Shown: positions 55,283 through 63,911 of the stretch, piece by piece | Layout: each line of letters begins with the position of its first letter | Position numbering within the stretch: the stretch's first letter is position 1 | Assembly (NCBI RefSeq): GCF_024623725.1 | Contig: NZ_JANKHG010000001.1 | Location: forward strand, 310,001 to 374,000 | Source: Limnobacter parvus | Lineage (GTDB): Bacteria; Pseudomonadota; Gammaproteobacteria; Burkholderiales; Burkholderiaceae_B | DNA length: 64,000 bases | Direction: 5' to 3' | Notes under the pieces: generated by a model | Told to the model about the DNA's origin: nothing | What the model saw: only the letters and a program-made list of their open reading frames with translations | Databases searched by the model: none | Position numbers and translations under genes: made by a program

Positions 55283-56596
55283 ATGCCAGGTCTTGTGATG
55301 AATAGAGTTCTTAAACTGTGTGGACTTTCAAATACACCCAACGAAAATACCCATGCCCCCACTACAAATCAACGCACATGGTTGGGGGCAATGCGACGCA
55401 ACGACTACCATCCCGGGCATACATACTCTGCTCAGGAGCTTGGCCAGTTTGCAAGCAATAATTTTCCCCGTGCAGAAGATCGGCCCCAGTTTTTGCGCGA
55501 TTTGCTTGTGGCGTTTCACAATCCTCATGCGAGCAAGGTAGAAAAAGCAACTCTGTGCAAACACATGGCGAACAGCATGCGCGAGGAAGATTCACTGTAC
55601 TGTTTGGGAGCCTCCCGACAAGCCAACTTTTTCGCCTCATATTGCATCGATTTGTCACTGCAACAACTTGATCAAAACTACACCGCCGCCCTTGAACAAG
55701 ATTTGCGCAGCATGCTAAGCCTGTGGGTAAACACCCTTTGCCCCAGTCAGTCCACATTTAACCTGGACGGCATTTTGTACTCCAGGGCAGAGTTGATTAC
55801 CATGCTTTCAAGTCCAAACCTGATTAGCCGAGAACTTCGACAACCAGTGGGCGGGCTGGCACAGCGCATGGATGCCCGGCTTCAAGGCTACGGCACTTCC
55901 GGGAACAGCCAGAACGTGCATGATCAAGCGGTGAGAGACAACGGCAGCCGGATACTCGACATCATGAAAGCGAAACACAGAAAAACACGGGAACTTAGTT
56001 CGGCCGAGATCAATTTGTATGTGGGAACAGCAATAAGCAATTGCAACGCTACAAACTCAGACAAAGCACTCATGCGCCAAGGTCTAAAAATTTGCACCAG
56101 CAACACGTCGCGCGACAACAATTGGGCGGTTAACATCAACCCAAAAAGGGTGTTGGGTCATGTTTGCCAGTACATCCAGGCCACTCAAGACTCGGGAATG
56201 CGAGATCATCTGAAACAGTCCTTACTGAGCAGGTTTCGAGAAATCGAACTAGAGAAACCCTGCGTAACAGGACTTTTGCAACGCTTGTTAGACATACCCA
56301 GTGGCATTGACCCTGACATGAACTTTGCCGGTAAAGCACGGCAAGTGGGTGAAGACGTGGTTACCGTGGCGGCCAAAACTTACGAGCAATTCAACACTTT
56401 AATTGAGGAAGGCATTGAAGCGATACCGGCAGCACAACGCAACAGCGACGCTCAGAACAACGCGATTGGCGCGATTGGCCAGAACATGTTTGAAGCACGC
56501 ATTAACCAAGACTTGAAACGCCTAGGGGGCTTGACTGAAGCAGAAATAGCACCCCACCGTGAACGCCTGAAGGTAGGCTTTAATGCGCCTTCTTGA
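55283..56596 (+). CDS. 437-residue protein of unknown function, effector-like
   Basis: Starts at ATG 55283 behind CGGAG, 20 bases after the preceding stop; a longer frame to 55175 overlaps that gene. Mostly helical, without signal peptide or membrane segments. A short Asn/Thr-rich leader (about 15-30) is followed by a helical body. Notable stretches: YHPGHTYSAQELGQFASNNF, EINLYVGTAISNCNATNSDKALM as a run, and CVTGLLQRLLDIPSG near 340. I do not recognise a family. Pairing with the Josephin-like gene suggests a partner or second effector. Its last 17 bases overlap the convergent aceK 3' end. Confidence 0.6.
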   Translation: MPGLVMNRVLKLCGLSNTPNENTHAPTTNQRTWLGAMRRNDYHPGHTYSAQELGQFASNNFPRAEDRPQFLRDLLVAFHNPHASKVEKATLCKHMANSMREEDSLYCLGASRQANFFASYCIDLSLQQLDQNYTAALEQDLRSMLSLWVNTLCPSQSTFNLDGILYSRAELITMLSSPNLISRELRQPVGGLAQRMDARLQGYGTSGNSQNVHDQAVRDNGSRILDIMKAKHRKTRELSSAEINLYVGTAISNCNATNSDKALMRQGLKICTSNTSRDNNWAVNINPKRVLGHVCQYIQATQDSGMRDHLKQSLLSRFREIELEKPCVTGLLQRLLDIPSGIDPDMNFAGKARQVGEDVVTVAAKTYEQFNTLIEEGIEAIPAAQRNSDAQNNAIGAIGQNMFEARINQDLKRLGGLTEAEIAPHRERLKVGFNAPS

Positions 56597-58412
56597 TAAA
56601 CCGGTTGGTAAACCGCACCGCTTCGGAATACGGGAAAATGTCTTCAATGTGCCCACCACCAATGCGGTCTTTGCGTTCTTGCCAAAACTCGTATTCGAGC
56701 AAATCCCGATGCCTTCCCAAAAACGCCTTGCGCACTCTTCTATCGCCCAACAAGAAATGCCCAAACTCTTCGGGGAACACGTCTTTCGGGCCCACGGTGT
56801 ACCAGGGCTCTGAAGACATCTCCGCCTCCGGGTTGGGTGCATCGGGTATGCGACGGAAATTGCAATCCGTCATGTACTCAATTTCATCGTAGTCGTAGAA
56901 CACCACGCGGCCCAAACGGGTCACACCAAAGTTCTTGAACAGCATGTCACCGGGGAAAATATTCGCGGCGGCAAGCTGTTTGATGGCGTTGCCATACTCT
57001 GTAATTCCGTGCTCCACTTCCGCGTCTGTGCCCTGCTGCAGGTAAATATTCAGTGGGGTCATGCGCCGTTCAATGTACACATGCTTGATCACCACGGTGT
57101 CGTCTTCAAAAGTCAGCGAACTTTCGCAGGTGTCTTTCAAGTGGTCCAGCAATTCTTCTGAAAAGCGATTCAGCGGCAAGCCCACATGGCTGTACTCCCA
57201 AGTGTCAGCCATGCGGCCCACTCGGTCATGTTCCTTCACCAACTGGTACTTGCGCATCACGCCGGCACGGTCAATTTCTTTGGAAGGTGCAATTTTGTCT
57301 TTGATCAGTTTGAACACATACGGGTAAGAAGGCAGTGTGAACACCGCCATCACCAAACCCTTGATGCCCGGGGCCACAATAAATTCGTCGTGCGAATGTT
57401 TCAGGTGATGCAAAAAGTCGCGGTAAAACAGGGTTTTTCCTTGCTTGTGCAAGCCCAGCATGGTGTACATCTCTGCTTTGGGTTTGTTGGGCAACAAGGT
57501 GCGCAAAAACTGCACATAGGCTCCCGGCGTTTCCATATCGACCAGAAAATAAGCCCGCGTGAAACTGAAAAGTGTGGCAATTTGCTGCACATTGAACAAC
57601 ACAGTGTCGATGTACAACTTGCCCGATGAGTCCCGAAGAATTGGTATGGCAAAAGGCTGAGGCATGTTGGCATTGATGAACTTGCCAATGATATACGCGC
57701 CCTTGTTGCGGAAAAACAGGCTGGAAAGCACTTGAATCTGGCAATCCGGATCGACCTTGATGGGGCGTGGCATCACCTTTCGGGTTGCATGGACCACATA
57801 GCGCAGGTCACGTTCCAAATCCACAAACTCGGCATTCAGTGAAAAGTCCTGAATCAAACGCTTCAGTGTTTTCCGCAGACCACCACTTTTCGGGTTGGCT
57901 GGGTAATAGCTACGGTATGAAGGGGGATCACTTTCTACATAATCGGTGCTCACTGCAGGGCGCACAAATAGAAAGCGATTGTGGTAATAGTCGCGGTGCA
58001 GAATTTTGGTTAGCGCCGAATTGAAGAAGGTTTCAGCCAGCTCGGGCTGTTTGTGATCCACCAGGTAGGTCACAAAACGGGTTTTAATTTTTGCCCACAC
58101 CGACTCACTCATCAAGAGCGAACCATAATTGCGGCGCAACAGGTCAACTGCTTCCTTCACACGCTCATCGTAAAAATCAATACGATCACGGGCCAGTTGC
58201 TGAATCAGGTGCCAGTCGCCCTCTTCAAACAGCTTTTTGGATTGTTGTGCACAATAACGAAACAGGCGGTAGTGCTTGTCGAAGCCCGCCAGAATATCGC
58301 TGGCCACTTTCTTGGAAAGCTCACGCTCTTCTTCCTCGCTCAAGTGGCTGGTTTCGCTGAGTTCGCCAAAGTCGTCCTCAAGTGTTTTCAGGTCCAGGGG
58401 CAGGCTGCTCAT
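56580..58412 (-). CDS. aceK: isocitrate dehydrogenase kinase/phosphatase
   Basis: 610 residues, slightly longer than the E. coli enzyme. It phosphorylates and dephosphorylates isocitrate dehydrogenase to divert flux through the glyoxylate bypass. The kinase-like core has the ATP-binding GIKGLVMAVFTLPSYPYV and Lys of FKLIKDK, then MLFKNFGVTRLGRVVFYDYDEI with the catalytic Asp/Asn region as a continuous match. The bypass supports growth on acetyl-CoA precursors such as leucine and isovalerate, consistent with the nearby liu genes. Confidence 0.96.
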   Translation of the reverse strand: MSSLPLDLKTLEDDFGELSETSHLSEEEERELSKKVASDILAGFDKHYRLFRYCAQQSKKLFEEGDWHLIQQLARDRIDFYDERVKEAVDLLRRNYGSLLMSESVWAKIKTRFVTYLVDHKQPELAETFFNSALTKILHRDYYHNRFLFVRPAVSTDYVESDPPSYRSYYPANPKSGGLRKTLKRLIQDFSLNAEFVDLERDLRYVVHATRKVMPRPIKVDPDCQIQVLSSLFFRNKGAYIIGKFINANMPQPFAIPILRDSSGKLYIDTVLFNVQQIATLFSFTRAYFLVDMETPGAYVQFLRTLLPNKPKAEMYTMLGLHKQGKTLFYRDFLHHLKHSHDEFIVAPGIKGLVMAVFTLPSYPYVFKLIKDKIAPSKEIDRAGVMRKYQLVKEHDRVGRMADTWEYSHVGLPLNRFSEELLDHLKDTCESSLTFEDDTVVIKHVYIERRMTPLNIYLQQGTDAEVEHGITEYGNAIKQLAAANIFPGDMLFKNFGVTRLGRVVFYDYDEIEYMTDCNFRRIPDAPNPEAEMSSEPWYTVGPKDVFPEEFGHFLLGDRRVRKAFLGRHRDLLEYEFWQERKDRIGGGHIEDIFPYSEAVRFTNRFIKKAH

Positions 58413-58533
58413 AAACTGGCTTCACTCCATATGATGAACTGTCGATTCTACGAGATCCCTTCCGCCTTTGCGCAAGAAAATCCAAAACTTGCACGAACTC
58501 AGTATGATTGGGGTGTAGTCAAAGGAAGAAGTC

Positions 58534-59766
58534 ATGCGAAGTTGTTTCAAATGGATTTACCTGCTGTTGCTGCCATTGCTGGTGTGGGCCTGCAGCGGAG
58601 AAAACAATTCCGGCGACACTGCCACGCCCAGTGCCATTCAGTCATCCGAGGCCTTTGGCTGGCCCGCATCGGTTCAAGGTGAAAACCCGCCCGAAAGTCC
58701 GCTCCCAGCTCAGGCCAACAACGATGTCCTGTTTCAACTGGGCCTGGTCAGCGACATGCTGCCGCGCCAACAGTTGGCCGGGGTGGTCGATCCCATCGCC
58801 TTGGGCTACACGCTCAGCGACATCACCGACCCCGCTTTGCTGGAATTCCAGATTCGCGCCTTGGCGGCTCAATTGAACGATGGTTCCCGAGTGGACCAAG
58901 TGTTTCACTGGTACGGTCACCCCGAGAATAACGAGTCCGTGGCCTTGGTTCCTGTTGAATTCCAGAACCGCTATGGCACGCGTCTGCACGGGGAAATTGT
59001 GCTGCCCAAGCGCGGGCAAACCGAGGCCACGGCTCAAAAATACCCGGTTATTTTGGCGCTCGAAGGTTTGAACACCAACACCGCCATGTACCGCTGGTGG
59101 CATCAGTTGTTTGCTGATGCGGGCTACCTCGTGTTTGCTTTCGATTTTTCCGGTCAGGGCCGGTCCGATGATGAAGTACAAGGCGACCCGGGCAACAACA
59201 TTGAAGAAGCGCAGGATGCGCTCACCTACCTGTTGAACAATTCGCCTGTGCGTCAGTTCATTGACCCCGCTCGCATTGGCGTAATCGGCCACAGCATGGG
59301 CGCTATTGCTACCATGGGCTTACAGGCCGTTGAACCGCGCTTGAAGGCTGCAGTGGCGGCCGCCCCCATCAGCGAAATTCAATCGGTATTCGATAAAAAC
59401 CCGATCCCCGTGATGATCCAGACAGGCGATCACGATGGCCCCATCGCCCCAATTGTTGCCGTGAACCCCGCTGTGGTGCGCCCTGTGTACGACAAGCTGA
59501 CCAACGACCGCGCCTTCATTGTGGCCGACGCCGCCAGCCACGCACAACACACCAACTACCCGCTGCTGCCCACATCCACTTGGGGGCGTGAAATTGCCGC
59601 GCAATATTCACTGGCCTGGATGAACTACCATTTGCTGGGCGACACTGAAGCACTGAAGGTGCTTCAAACCGCGCACCCCAGGCTGAGTTATTTGTGGAAA
59701 AGTGAAGTGGTGATTGGGCAAGACAAGCGGGTGTTCAAATCCGCCGGGCCTGCCCTGCCCCAATAA
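58534..59766 (+). CDS. alpha/beta hydrolase lipoprotein
   Basis: 410 residues. Lipobox LLVWAC at about residue 20, then a Ser/Glu-rich linker. The alpha/beta hydrolase core has the nucleophile elbow GVIGHSMGAIATMG, a dienelactone-hydrolase-like acid region QTGDHDGPIAP and a catalytic His candidate in SHAQHTNYP. GVVDPIALGYTLSDITDPALL before the core is an unassigned domain. It is anchored at the cell envelope, and the substrate is unknown (ester or polyester likely). ATG follows AAGGAAG. Confidence 0.85.
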   Translation: MRSCFKWIYLLLLPLLVWACSGENNSGDTATPSAIQSSEAFGWPASVQGENPPESPLPAQANNDVLFQLGLVSDMLPRQQLAGVVDPIALGYTLSDITDPALLEFQIRALAAQLNDGSRVDQVFHWYGHPENNESVALVPVEFQNRYGTRLHGEIVLPKRGQTEATAQKYPVILALEGLNTNTAMYRWWHQLFADAGYLVFAFDFSGQGRSDDEVQGDPGNNIEEAQDALTYLLNNSPVRQFIDPARIGVIGHSMGAIATMGLQAVEPRLKAAVAAAPISEIQSVFDKNPIPVMIQTGDHDGPIAPIVAVNPAVVRPVYDKLTNDRAFIVADAASHAQHTNYPLLPTSTWGREIAAQYSLAWMNYHLLGDTEALKVLQTAHPRLSYLWKSEVVIGQDKRVFKSAGPALPQ

Positions 59767-59770
59767 GTGC

Positions 59771-60952
59771 TTACAGGGTTTCCGAGAAAAGCTCGCGTCC
59801 AATCAACATGCGGCGAATTTCGCTGGTGCCCGCACCAATCTCGTACAGCTTGGCGTCACGCCACAAGCGACCACACGGGTATTCGTTGATGTATCCGTTG
59901 CCGCCCAGAATTTGAATCGACTCGCCCGCCATCCAGGTGGCTTTTTCAGCTGAATACAAAATTGCGCCTGCGCAATCTTTGCGCAGTTTGCGCACGGTGT
60001 CGGGTGTGGCCTTGTCGCAGGCCTTGCCCACTTGGTACACATAGGCGCGGGTGGCCATCATGGTGGAATACATGTCGGCCAACTTGCCCTGAATCAGCTG
60101 AAATTCACCAATGCTTTGGCCGAACTGTTTGCGGTCGTGCACATAAGGCACCACCACGTCCATAGCCGCCGCCATTATGCCCAGCGGCCCACCGGAAAGC
60201 ACGGCGCGTTCAAAATCAAGCCCACTCATCAGCACGTTCACACCACGACCCACCTTGCCCAACACATGGGTTTCTGGAACCTCGCAGTCTTCGAACACCA
60301 ATTCGCCGGTGTGGCTGCCTCGCATGCCCAGCTTGTCGAGCTTCTGAGCAATTGAAAAACCCTTAAAGCCTTTCTCGATCAAGAATGCAGTAATGCCGTG
60401 TGGCCCAGCCGCCAAGTCGGTTTTGGCGTAAACCACCAACACATCGGCATCCGGCCCGTTGGTAATCCACATTTTGTTGCCATTCAGTACGTACTTGTCG
60501 CCCTTTTTATCAGCACGCAACTGCATGCTGACCACGTCTGAACCCGCATTGGGTTCGCTCATGGCCAATGCACCAATGTGCTCGCCGGAAATCAGCTTCG
60601 GCAGGAAGGTGTTGCGCTGCCAATCGTTGCCATTGCGACGAATCTGGTTCACACACAGGTTGGAATGGGCACCGTAGCTCAGCGCCACCGAGGCGCTGGC
60701 CCGTGAAATTTCTTCCATGGCCACAATGTGGGCCAAATAACCCATGCCACTGCCGCCCAGTTCTTCTTCAACCGTCAGCCCCAACAAGCCCATCTCACCC
60801 ATTTTTCGCCACAAATGCATGGGGAATTGGTCGGTTTTGTCCATTTCAGCCGCCAAAGGGGCAATTTCCGCTTGGGCAAAGGTTTGTACTGCATCGCGCA
60901 GGGCGTCGATGTCTTCTCCAAGATCAAACTGAAGTCCTGGCAAATTCAACAT
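59771..60952 (-). CDS. liuA: isovaleryl-CoA dehydrogenase
   Basis: 393-residue acyl-CoA dehydrogenase: FAD/substrate block [36 protein letters not shown], and C-terminal [20 protein letters not shown] with [17 protein letters not shown]. First step of leucine/isovalerate degradation. Isovaleryl specificity is inferred from linkage to the other liu genes. It lies 11.7 kb from liuB, separated by unrelated genes. Confidence 0.92.
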   Translation of the reverse strand: MLNLPGLQFDLGEDIDALRDAVQTFAQAEIAPLAAEMDKTDQFPMHLWRKMGEMGLLGLTVEEELGGSGMGYLAHIVAMEEISRASASVALSYGAHSNLCVNQIRRNGNDWQRNTFLPKLISGEHIGALAMSEPNAGSDVVSMQLRADKKGDKYVLNGNKMWITNGPDADVLVVYAKTDLAAGPHGITAFLIEKGFKGFSIAQKLDKLGMRGSHTGELVFEDCEVPETHVLGKVGRGVNVLMSGLDFERAVLSGGPLGIMAAAMDVVVPYVHDRKQFGQSIGEFQLIQGKLADMYSTMMATRAYVYQVGKACDKATPDTVRKLRKDCAGAILYSAEKATWMAGESIQILGGNGYINEYPCGRLWRDAKLYEIGAGTSEIRRMLIGRELFSETL

Positions 60953-61047
60953 ATCAAAGTCTCCGCAGAAGTTAGGCTTTTCTGAAATGATGCCCTACAA
61001 TCAGGCCCTTCACCCTTACAAGCGACTGAAAAGTCACCAGAAAACAC

Positions 61048-62070
61048 ATGGGAATTGAACGTTTGTTTGAACCGCCCGTCTTGGGCCAACCAATCCCGGT
61101 TGCACCGGGCGTGCTTTGGTTGCGTTTGCCACTGCCTTTTGCGCTGGACCACATCAATGTGTGGCTGCTCGAGGAAGAAAACCAGTACACCCTGGTTGAC
61201 TGTGGCGCTGGCCTGCCCGATGTGGCCGCCATGTGGGAAGACATTGAAAAAACCTTGTTTGTACGCAAACCGCTGGGCCGAATCATTTGCACCCACGCCC
61301 ACCCCGACCACATTGGCATGGCAGGCCCTTTGGCGCGCCGCCACGGCGTGCATGTGCACATGTCCACCGGGGAATACTTCATGGCGCGCGGCTTGTGCGC
61401 CAACCTGCCCGGGTTCGATGCCAATACTCTGAGTACCTTCATGGCAGGCCATGGACTGGTGAATGAGAAAAAAGCCGATGAAACACTGGAAGCGCGCGGC
61501 GGCATGTTTTCTCGATTGGTGCCTGAGCCCCCCTTGAACTACCAGCGCATACAGCACGGCGATGAAATTGAAATTGGTGGCCACGTGTGGCGCTGCCATG
61601 CAGGCTTCGGGCACAGCCCGGAACACATCAGCTTGGTGTGCGACAGCCTGAACCTGATGATCAGCGGCGACATGCTGCTGCCTACCATTTCAACAAATGT
61701 AAGTGTTTATGGCATTGAACCTGAAGGCAACCCACTGCTGCTGTTCTTGAAATCAGTGCAATGCATGGCCCAGTTGTCTGACAAACTTGTTGTATTGCCT
61801 TCCCATGGCGTGCCTTTCAAAGGGGTCCACGACCGCTGTGCCCAACTGCTTCGCCACCACGATCACCGCTTGAACGAACTGCTTGAAGCTTTGAAAGAAA
61901 AACCGCTGACTGCGCGCCAAGCCATCAGTGTTCTATTCAGAAGGGAAATGGATGGGCACCAAATGAGCTTTGCCATGGGCGAAGCCGTCGCCCACCTGCA
62001 CTACCTGTGGTACAAAGGCGTGGTGAAGCGTTCGGCCGTTGAAGGCGTTTGGACCTTTGAAGCCCTTTAA
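61048..62070 (+). CDS. metallo-beta-lactamase fold hydrolase
   Basis: 340 residues. Metal ligands in CTHAHPDHIGMAGP (HxHxDH), the later His in HAGFGHSPEHISLV, and Asp in LMISGDMLLP. The C-terminal extension (about 240-340) is an all-helical domain with LLRHHDHRLNELLEAL. MBL proteins next to liuA are common in betaproteobacteria; a thioesterase or lactonase role is possible but not established. It is divergent from liuA, with a possible TACAAT at 60996-61001. Confidence 0.88.
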   Translation: MGIERLFEPPVLGQPIPVAPGVLWLRLPLPFALDHINVWLLEEENQYTLVDCGAGLPDVAAMWEDIEKTLFVRKPLGRIICTHAHPDHIGMAGPLARRHGVHVHMSTGEYFMARGLCANLPGFDANTLSTFMAGHGLVNEKKADETLEARGGMFSRLVPEPPLNYQRIQHGDEIEIGGHVWRCHAGFGHSPEHISLVCDSLNLMISGDMLLPTISTNVSVYGIEPEGNPLLLFLKSVQCMAQLSDKLVVLPSHGVPFKGVHDRCAQLLRHHDHRLNELLEALKEKPLTARQAISVLFRREMDGHQMSFAMGEAVAHLHYLWYKGVVKRSAVEGVWTFEAL

Positions 62071-62130
62071 ATACGAACAAATGCCCCCATTTCGGCCATT
62101 GACCCAATTTTTGCAGCAAACAAAAGCACC

Positions 62131-63123
62131 ATGAACCAAGCAGCCCCCCACAACATGATTCCAGTGACCATCCTGACCGGTTTTCTGGGCAGTGGAAAAA
62201 CCACTTTGTTGAACCGAATTCTGAAAGAAAACCACGGCATGAAAATCGCAGTGATTGAAAACGAATTTGGAGAAGAAGGCGTCGACAACGACCTGCTAAT
62301 GCAGAATGAGCAGGAAAATATTGTTGAAATGAACAACGGCTGCCTGTGTTGCACAGTGCGCGGCGACTTGGTGCGCATTCTGGGCGAAATGGCGGCCAAG
62401 CGCCTTGCCGGTACCATCAAATTTGATCGTGTGGTGATTGAAACCACCGGCATGGCCGACCCAGGCCCTGTGGCGCAAACCTTCTTTGTCGACGATTTGG
62501 TCGCTGAAAGCTTTATTCTGGATGCTGTTATTACCGTGGTCGATGCCAAGCACGGCATGCAGCAACTCGACGAGCACCGCGAAATTCAGCAACAGGTAGG
62601 CTTTGCCGACCGAATTTTGCTTTCAAAAACTGATTTGTGCACGGAAGACGACGTCACCGCGTTGAAACGCCGGCTAGTTAAAATGAATGCGCGCGCTGAA
62701 ATGATGATTTCTGAATTCGGCGTGGCGCCAATTGACAAACTGCTGGACGTGCGTGGTTTCAACCTGAATTCCATACTGGACATTGCGCCCGACTTTCTGG
62801 ACGAAGACAAACACACCCACAACGACGAAATTCAAAGCTTTGTGTTCAAAAGCACCAAAGCATTTGACGGGCAAAAGTTTGAAGAATTCATGGGGTCGGT
62901 TACACAAGTGTACGGGCCAGACATGTTGCGCTACAAAGGCATACTGAACATCAAGGCCAGTGACCGTCGTGCCCTTTTTCAGGGTGTGCACATGCTGATG
63001 GGTTTGGACTGGGGTAGGAAATGGGAACCCAGCGAGAAAAAAGAAAGCAAAATTGTGTTCATTGGGCGTAAACTCCCCAAGGAATTTATCACCCAAGGGT
63101 TAGAGCTTTGTTTGGCCCGATAG
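62131..63123 (+). CDS. COG0523 (CobW/YeiR-type) GTPase metallochaperone
   Basis: 330 residues. Walker A ILTGFLGSGKTTLLNRIL, the metal-binding CxCC motif CLCCTVRGDL, Walker B region DRVVIETTGMADP, and the guanine-binding SKTD. A short His-rich stretch DKHTHND lies before the C-terminal CobW_C domain. These GTPases deliver zinc or cobalt to client proteins. Its link to the cysteine-poor dksA 51 bases downstream matches the known COG0523-DksA2 association in zinc-limited bacteria. Confidence 0.9.
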   Translation: MNQAAPHNMIPVTILTGFLGSGKTTLLNRILKENHGMKIAVIENEFGEEGVDNDLLMQNEQENIVEMNNGCLCCTVRGDLVRILGEMAAKRLAGTIKFDRVVIETTGMADPGPVAQTFFVDDLVAESFILDAVITVVDAKHGMQQLDEHREIQQQVGFADRILLSKTDLCTEDDVTALKRRLVKMNARAEMMISEFGVAPIDKLLDVRGFNLNSILDIAPDFLDEDKHTHNDEIQSFVFKSTKAFDGQKFEEFMGSVTQVYGPDMLRYKGILNIKASDRRALFQGVHMLMGLDWGRKWEPSEKKESKIVFIGRKLPKEFITQGLELCLAR

Positions 63124-63124
63124 C

Positions 63125-63139
63125 GGATATACTGGTATA
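63125..63139 (+). promoter_or_regulatory. palindrome over the dksA promoter
   Basis: ATATAC-TG-GTATAT is a near-perfect dyad in the 51-base gap before dksA; TATAGT right after could serve as -10. It could be an operator (possibly for a metal regulator), but no specific box was recognised. Confidence 0.35.
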
Positions 63140-63174
63140 TAGTCGTAAAAAACAAAAGGACTAGAGGCTGTGCT

Positions 63175-63600
63175 ATGACCACTGAAAAAACGCAACTCAT
63201 CACTGAGAAACAACTACTCGCGATGAAAGAAGACGATTACATGAACGAGGTGCAGCTGGCCTTTTTCCGTCAACGGCTTCAAGAAATGGAAAAGGAATTG
63301 CTGGCCAACGCTGGCGAAACCACGGAGCACCTGCGCGAAACCGTTGTGGTGCCTGATCCGGCTGACCGCGCCACCATCGAAGAAGAGCATGCACTTGAAC
63401 TTCGCACCCGCGATCGCGAACGCAAATTGCTCAAGAAAATTCAGCAGTCCATTCAAAAAATTGATGCAGGTGAATACGGATGGTGTGAAGAAACAGGCGA
63501 CCCCATTGGTGTGGCGCGTTTGTTGGCACGCCCCACCGCCACCTTGTCGCTGGAAGCACAACAGCGTCGGGAATTGAAACAGCGCATGTACGGGGATTGA
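63175..63600 (+). CDS. dksA: RNA polymerase-binding transcription factor DksA, cysteine-poor form
   Basis: 141 residues. The coiled coil has the acidic tip PDPADRATIEEEHALELRTRDRE (given as a run of conserved residues) with DPADRA at the loop. The zinc-finger region has one Cys only (WCEETGDPIG) and SLEA where the second CxxC would be, so this DksA does not bind structural zinc. This substitution is normal for alpha- and betaproteobacterial DksA. It adjusts ribosomal and biosynthetic promoters with ppGpp. A terminator follows. Confidence 0.95.
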   Translation: MTTEKTQLITEKQLLAMKEDDYMNEVQLAFFRQRLQEMEKELLANAGETTEHLRETVVVPDPADRATIEEEHALELRTRDRERKLLKKIQQSIQKIDAGEYGWCEETGDPIGVARLLARPTATLSLEAQQRRELKQRMYGD

Positions 63601-63625
63601 TTTCCCGGTTTTGCTATAGTGAAGG

Positions 63626-63660
63626 AAAGCACATTGACCTTGGGTTGATGTGCTTTTTTT
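63626..63660 (+). terminator. intrinsic terminator after dksA
   Basis: AGCACAT (63628-63634) and ATGTGCT (63648-63654) form a hairpin with a 13-base loop, followed by T7. The run AAA before it could also serve minus-strand transcripts. Confidence 0.85.
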
Positions 63661-63703
63661 ACGACCAAGTGGGGTAGTCCGTTTCCGCTGATCACCTTGT
63701 ACC

Positions 63704-63882
63704 CCAGTCGGCGCGAGTCCCAATCATTCGCCTGAAAACCTGATTCTCCCTTTTTGAAATTCACCCTGACTCACCTCGCTCGGCCAGAGGCCGACATCAA
63801 ATTAGGCCGTCTGTTTTGCCTAATTTGATGAGCCAAGATGAACTTCAAAAAGGGAGATAGCGGTTTTCGGTGCGGAACAAGT
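63704..63882. repeat. palindromic interspersed element, copy B
   Basis: A left arm (from 63704) with the core CGGCGCGAGTCCCAAT and a right arm (63831-63882, reading ATGAACTTCAAAAAGGG) enclose TCGGCC-aga-GGCCGA (63780-63794) and a 13-bp hairpin CATCAAATTAGGC/GCCTAATTTGATG (63795-63807/63818-63830) with a 10-base loop. It is a single unit related to the two-unit copy A at 12898. Confidence 0.85.
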
Positions 63883-63911
63883 GAACCACGACGAGCTGGC
63901 TGAAGCTGCCA

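Noticed and set aside
53223-56596. Local type III secretion locus
   Set aside because: Effector-like genes are present, but no apparatus, chaperone or regulator gene of such a system was seen in the window.
63175-63600. dksA as a decayed gene because of lost zinc-finger cysteines
   Set aside because: The frame is intact and full length, and this substitution is usual in betaproteobacterial DksA.
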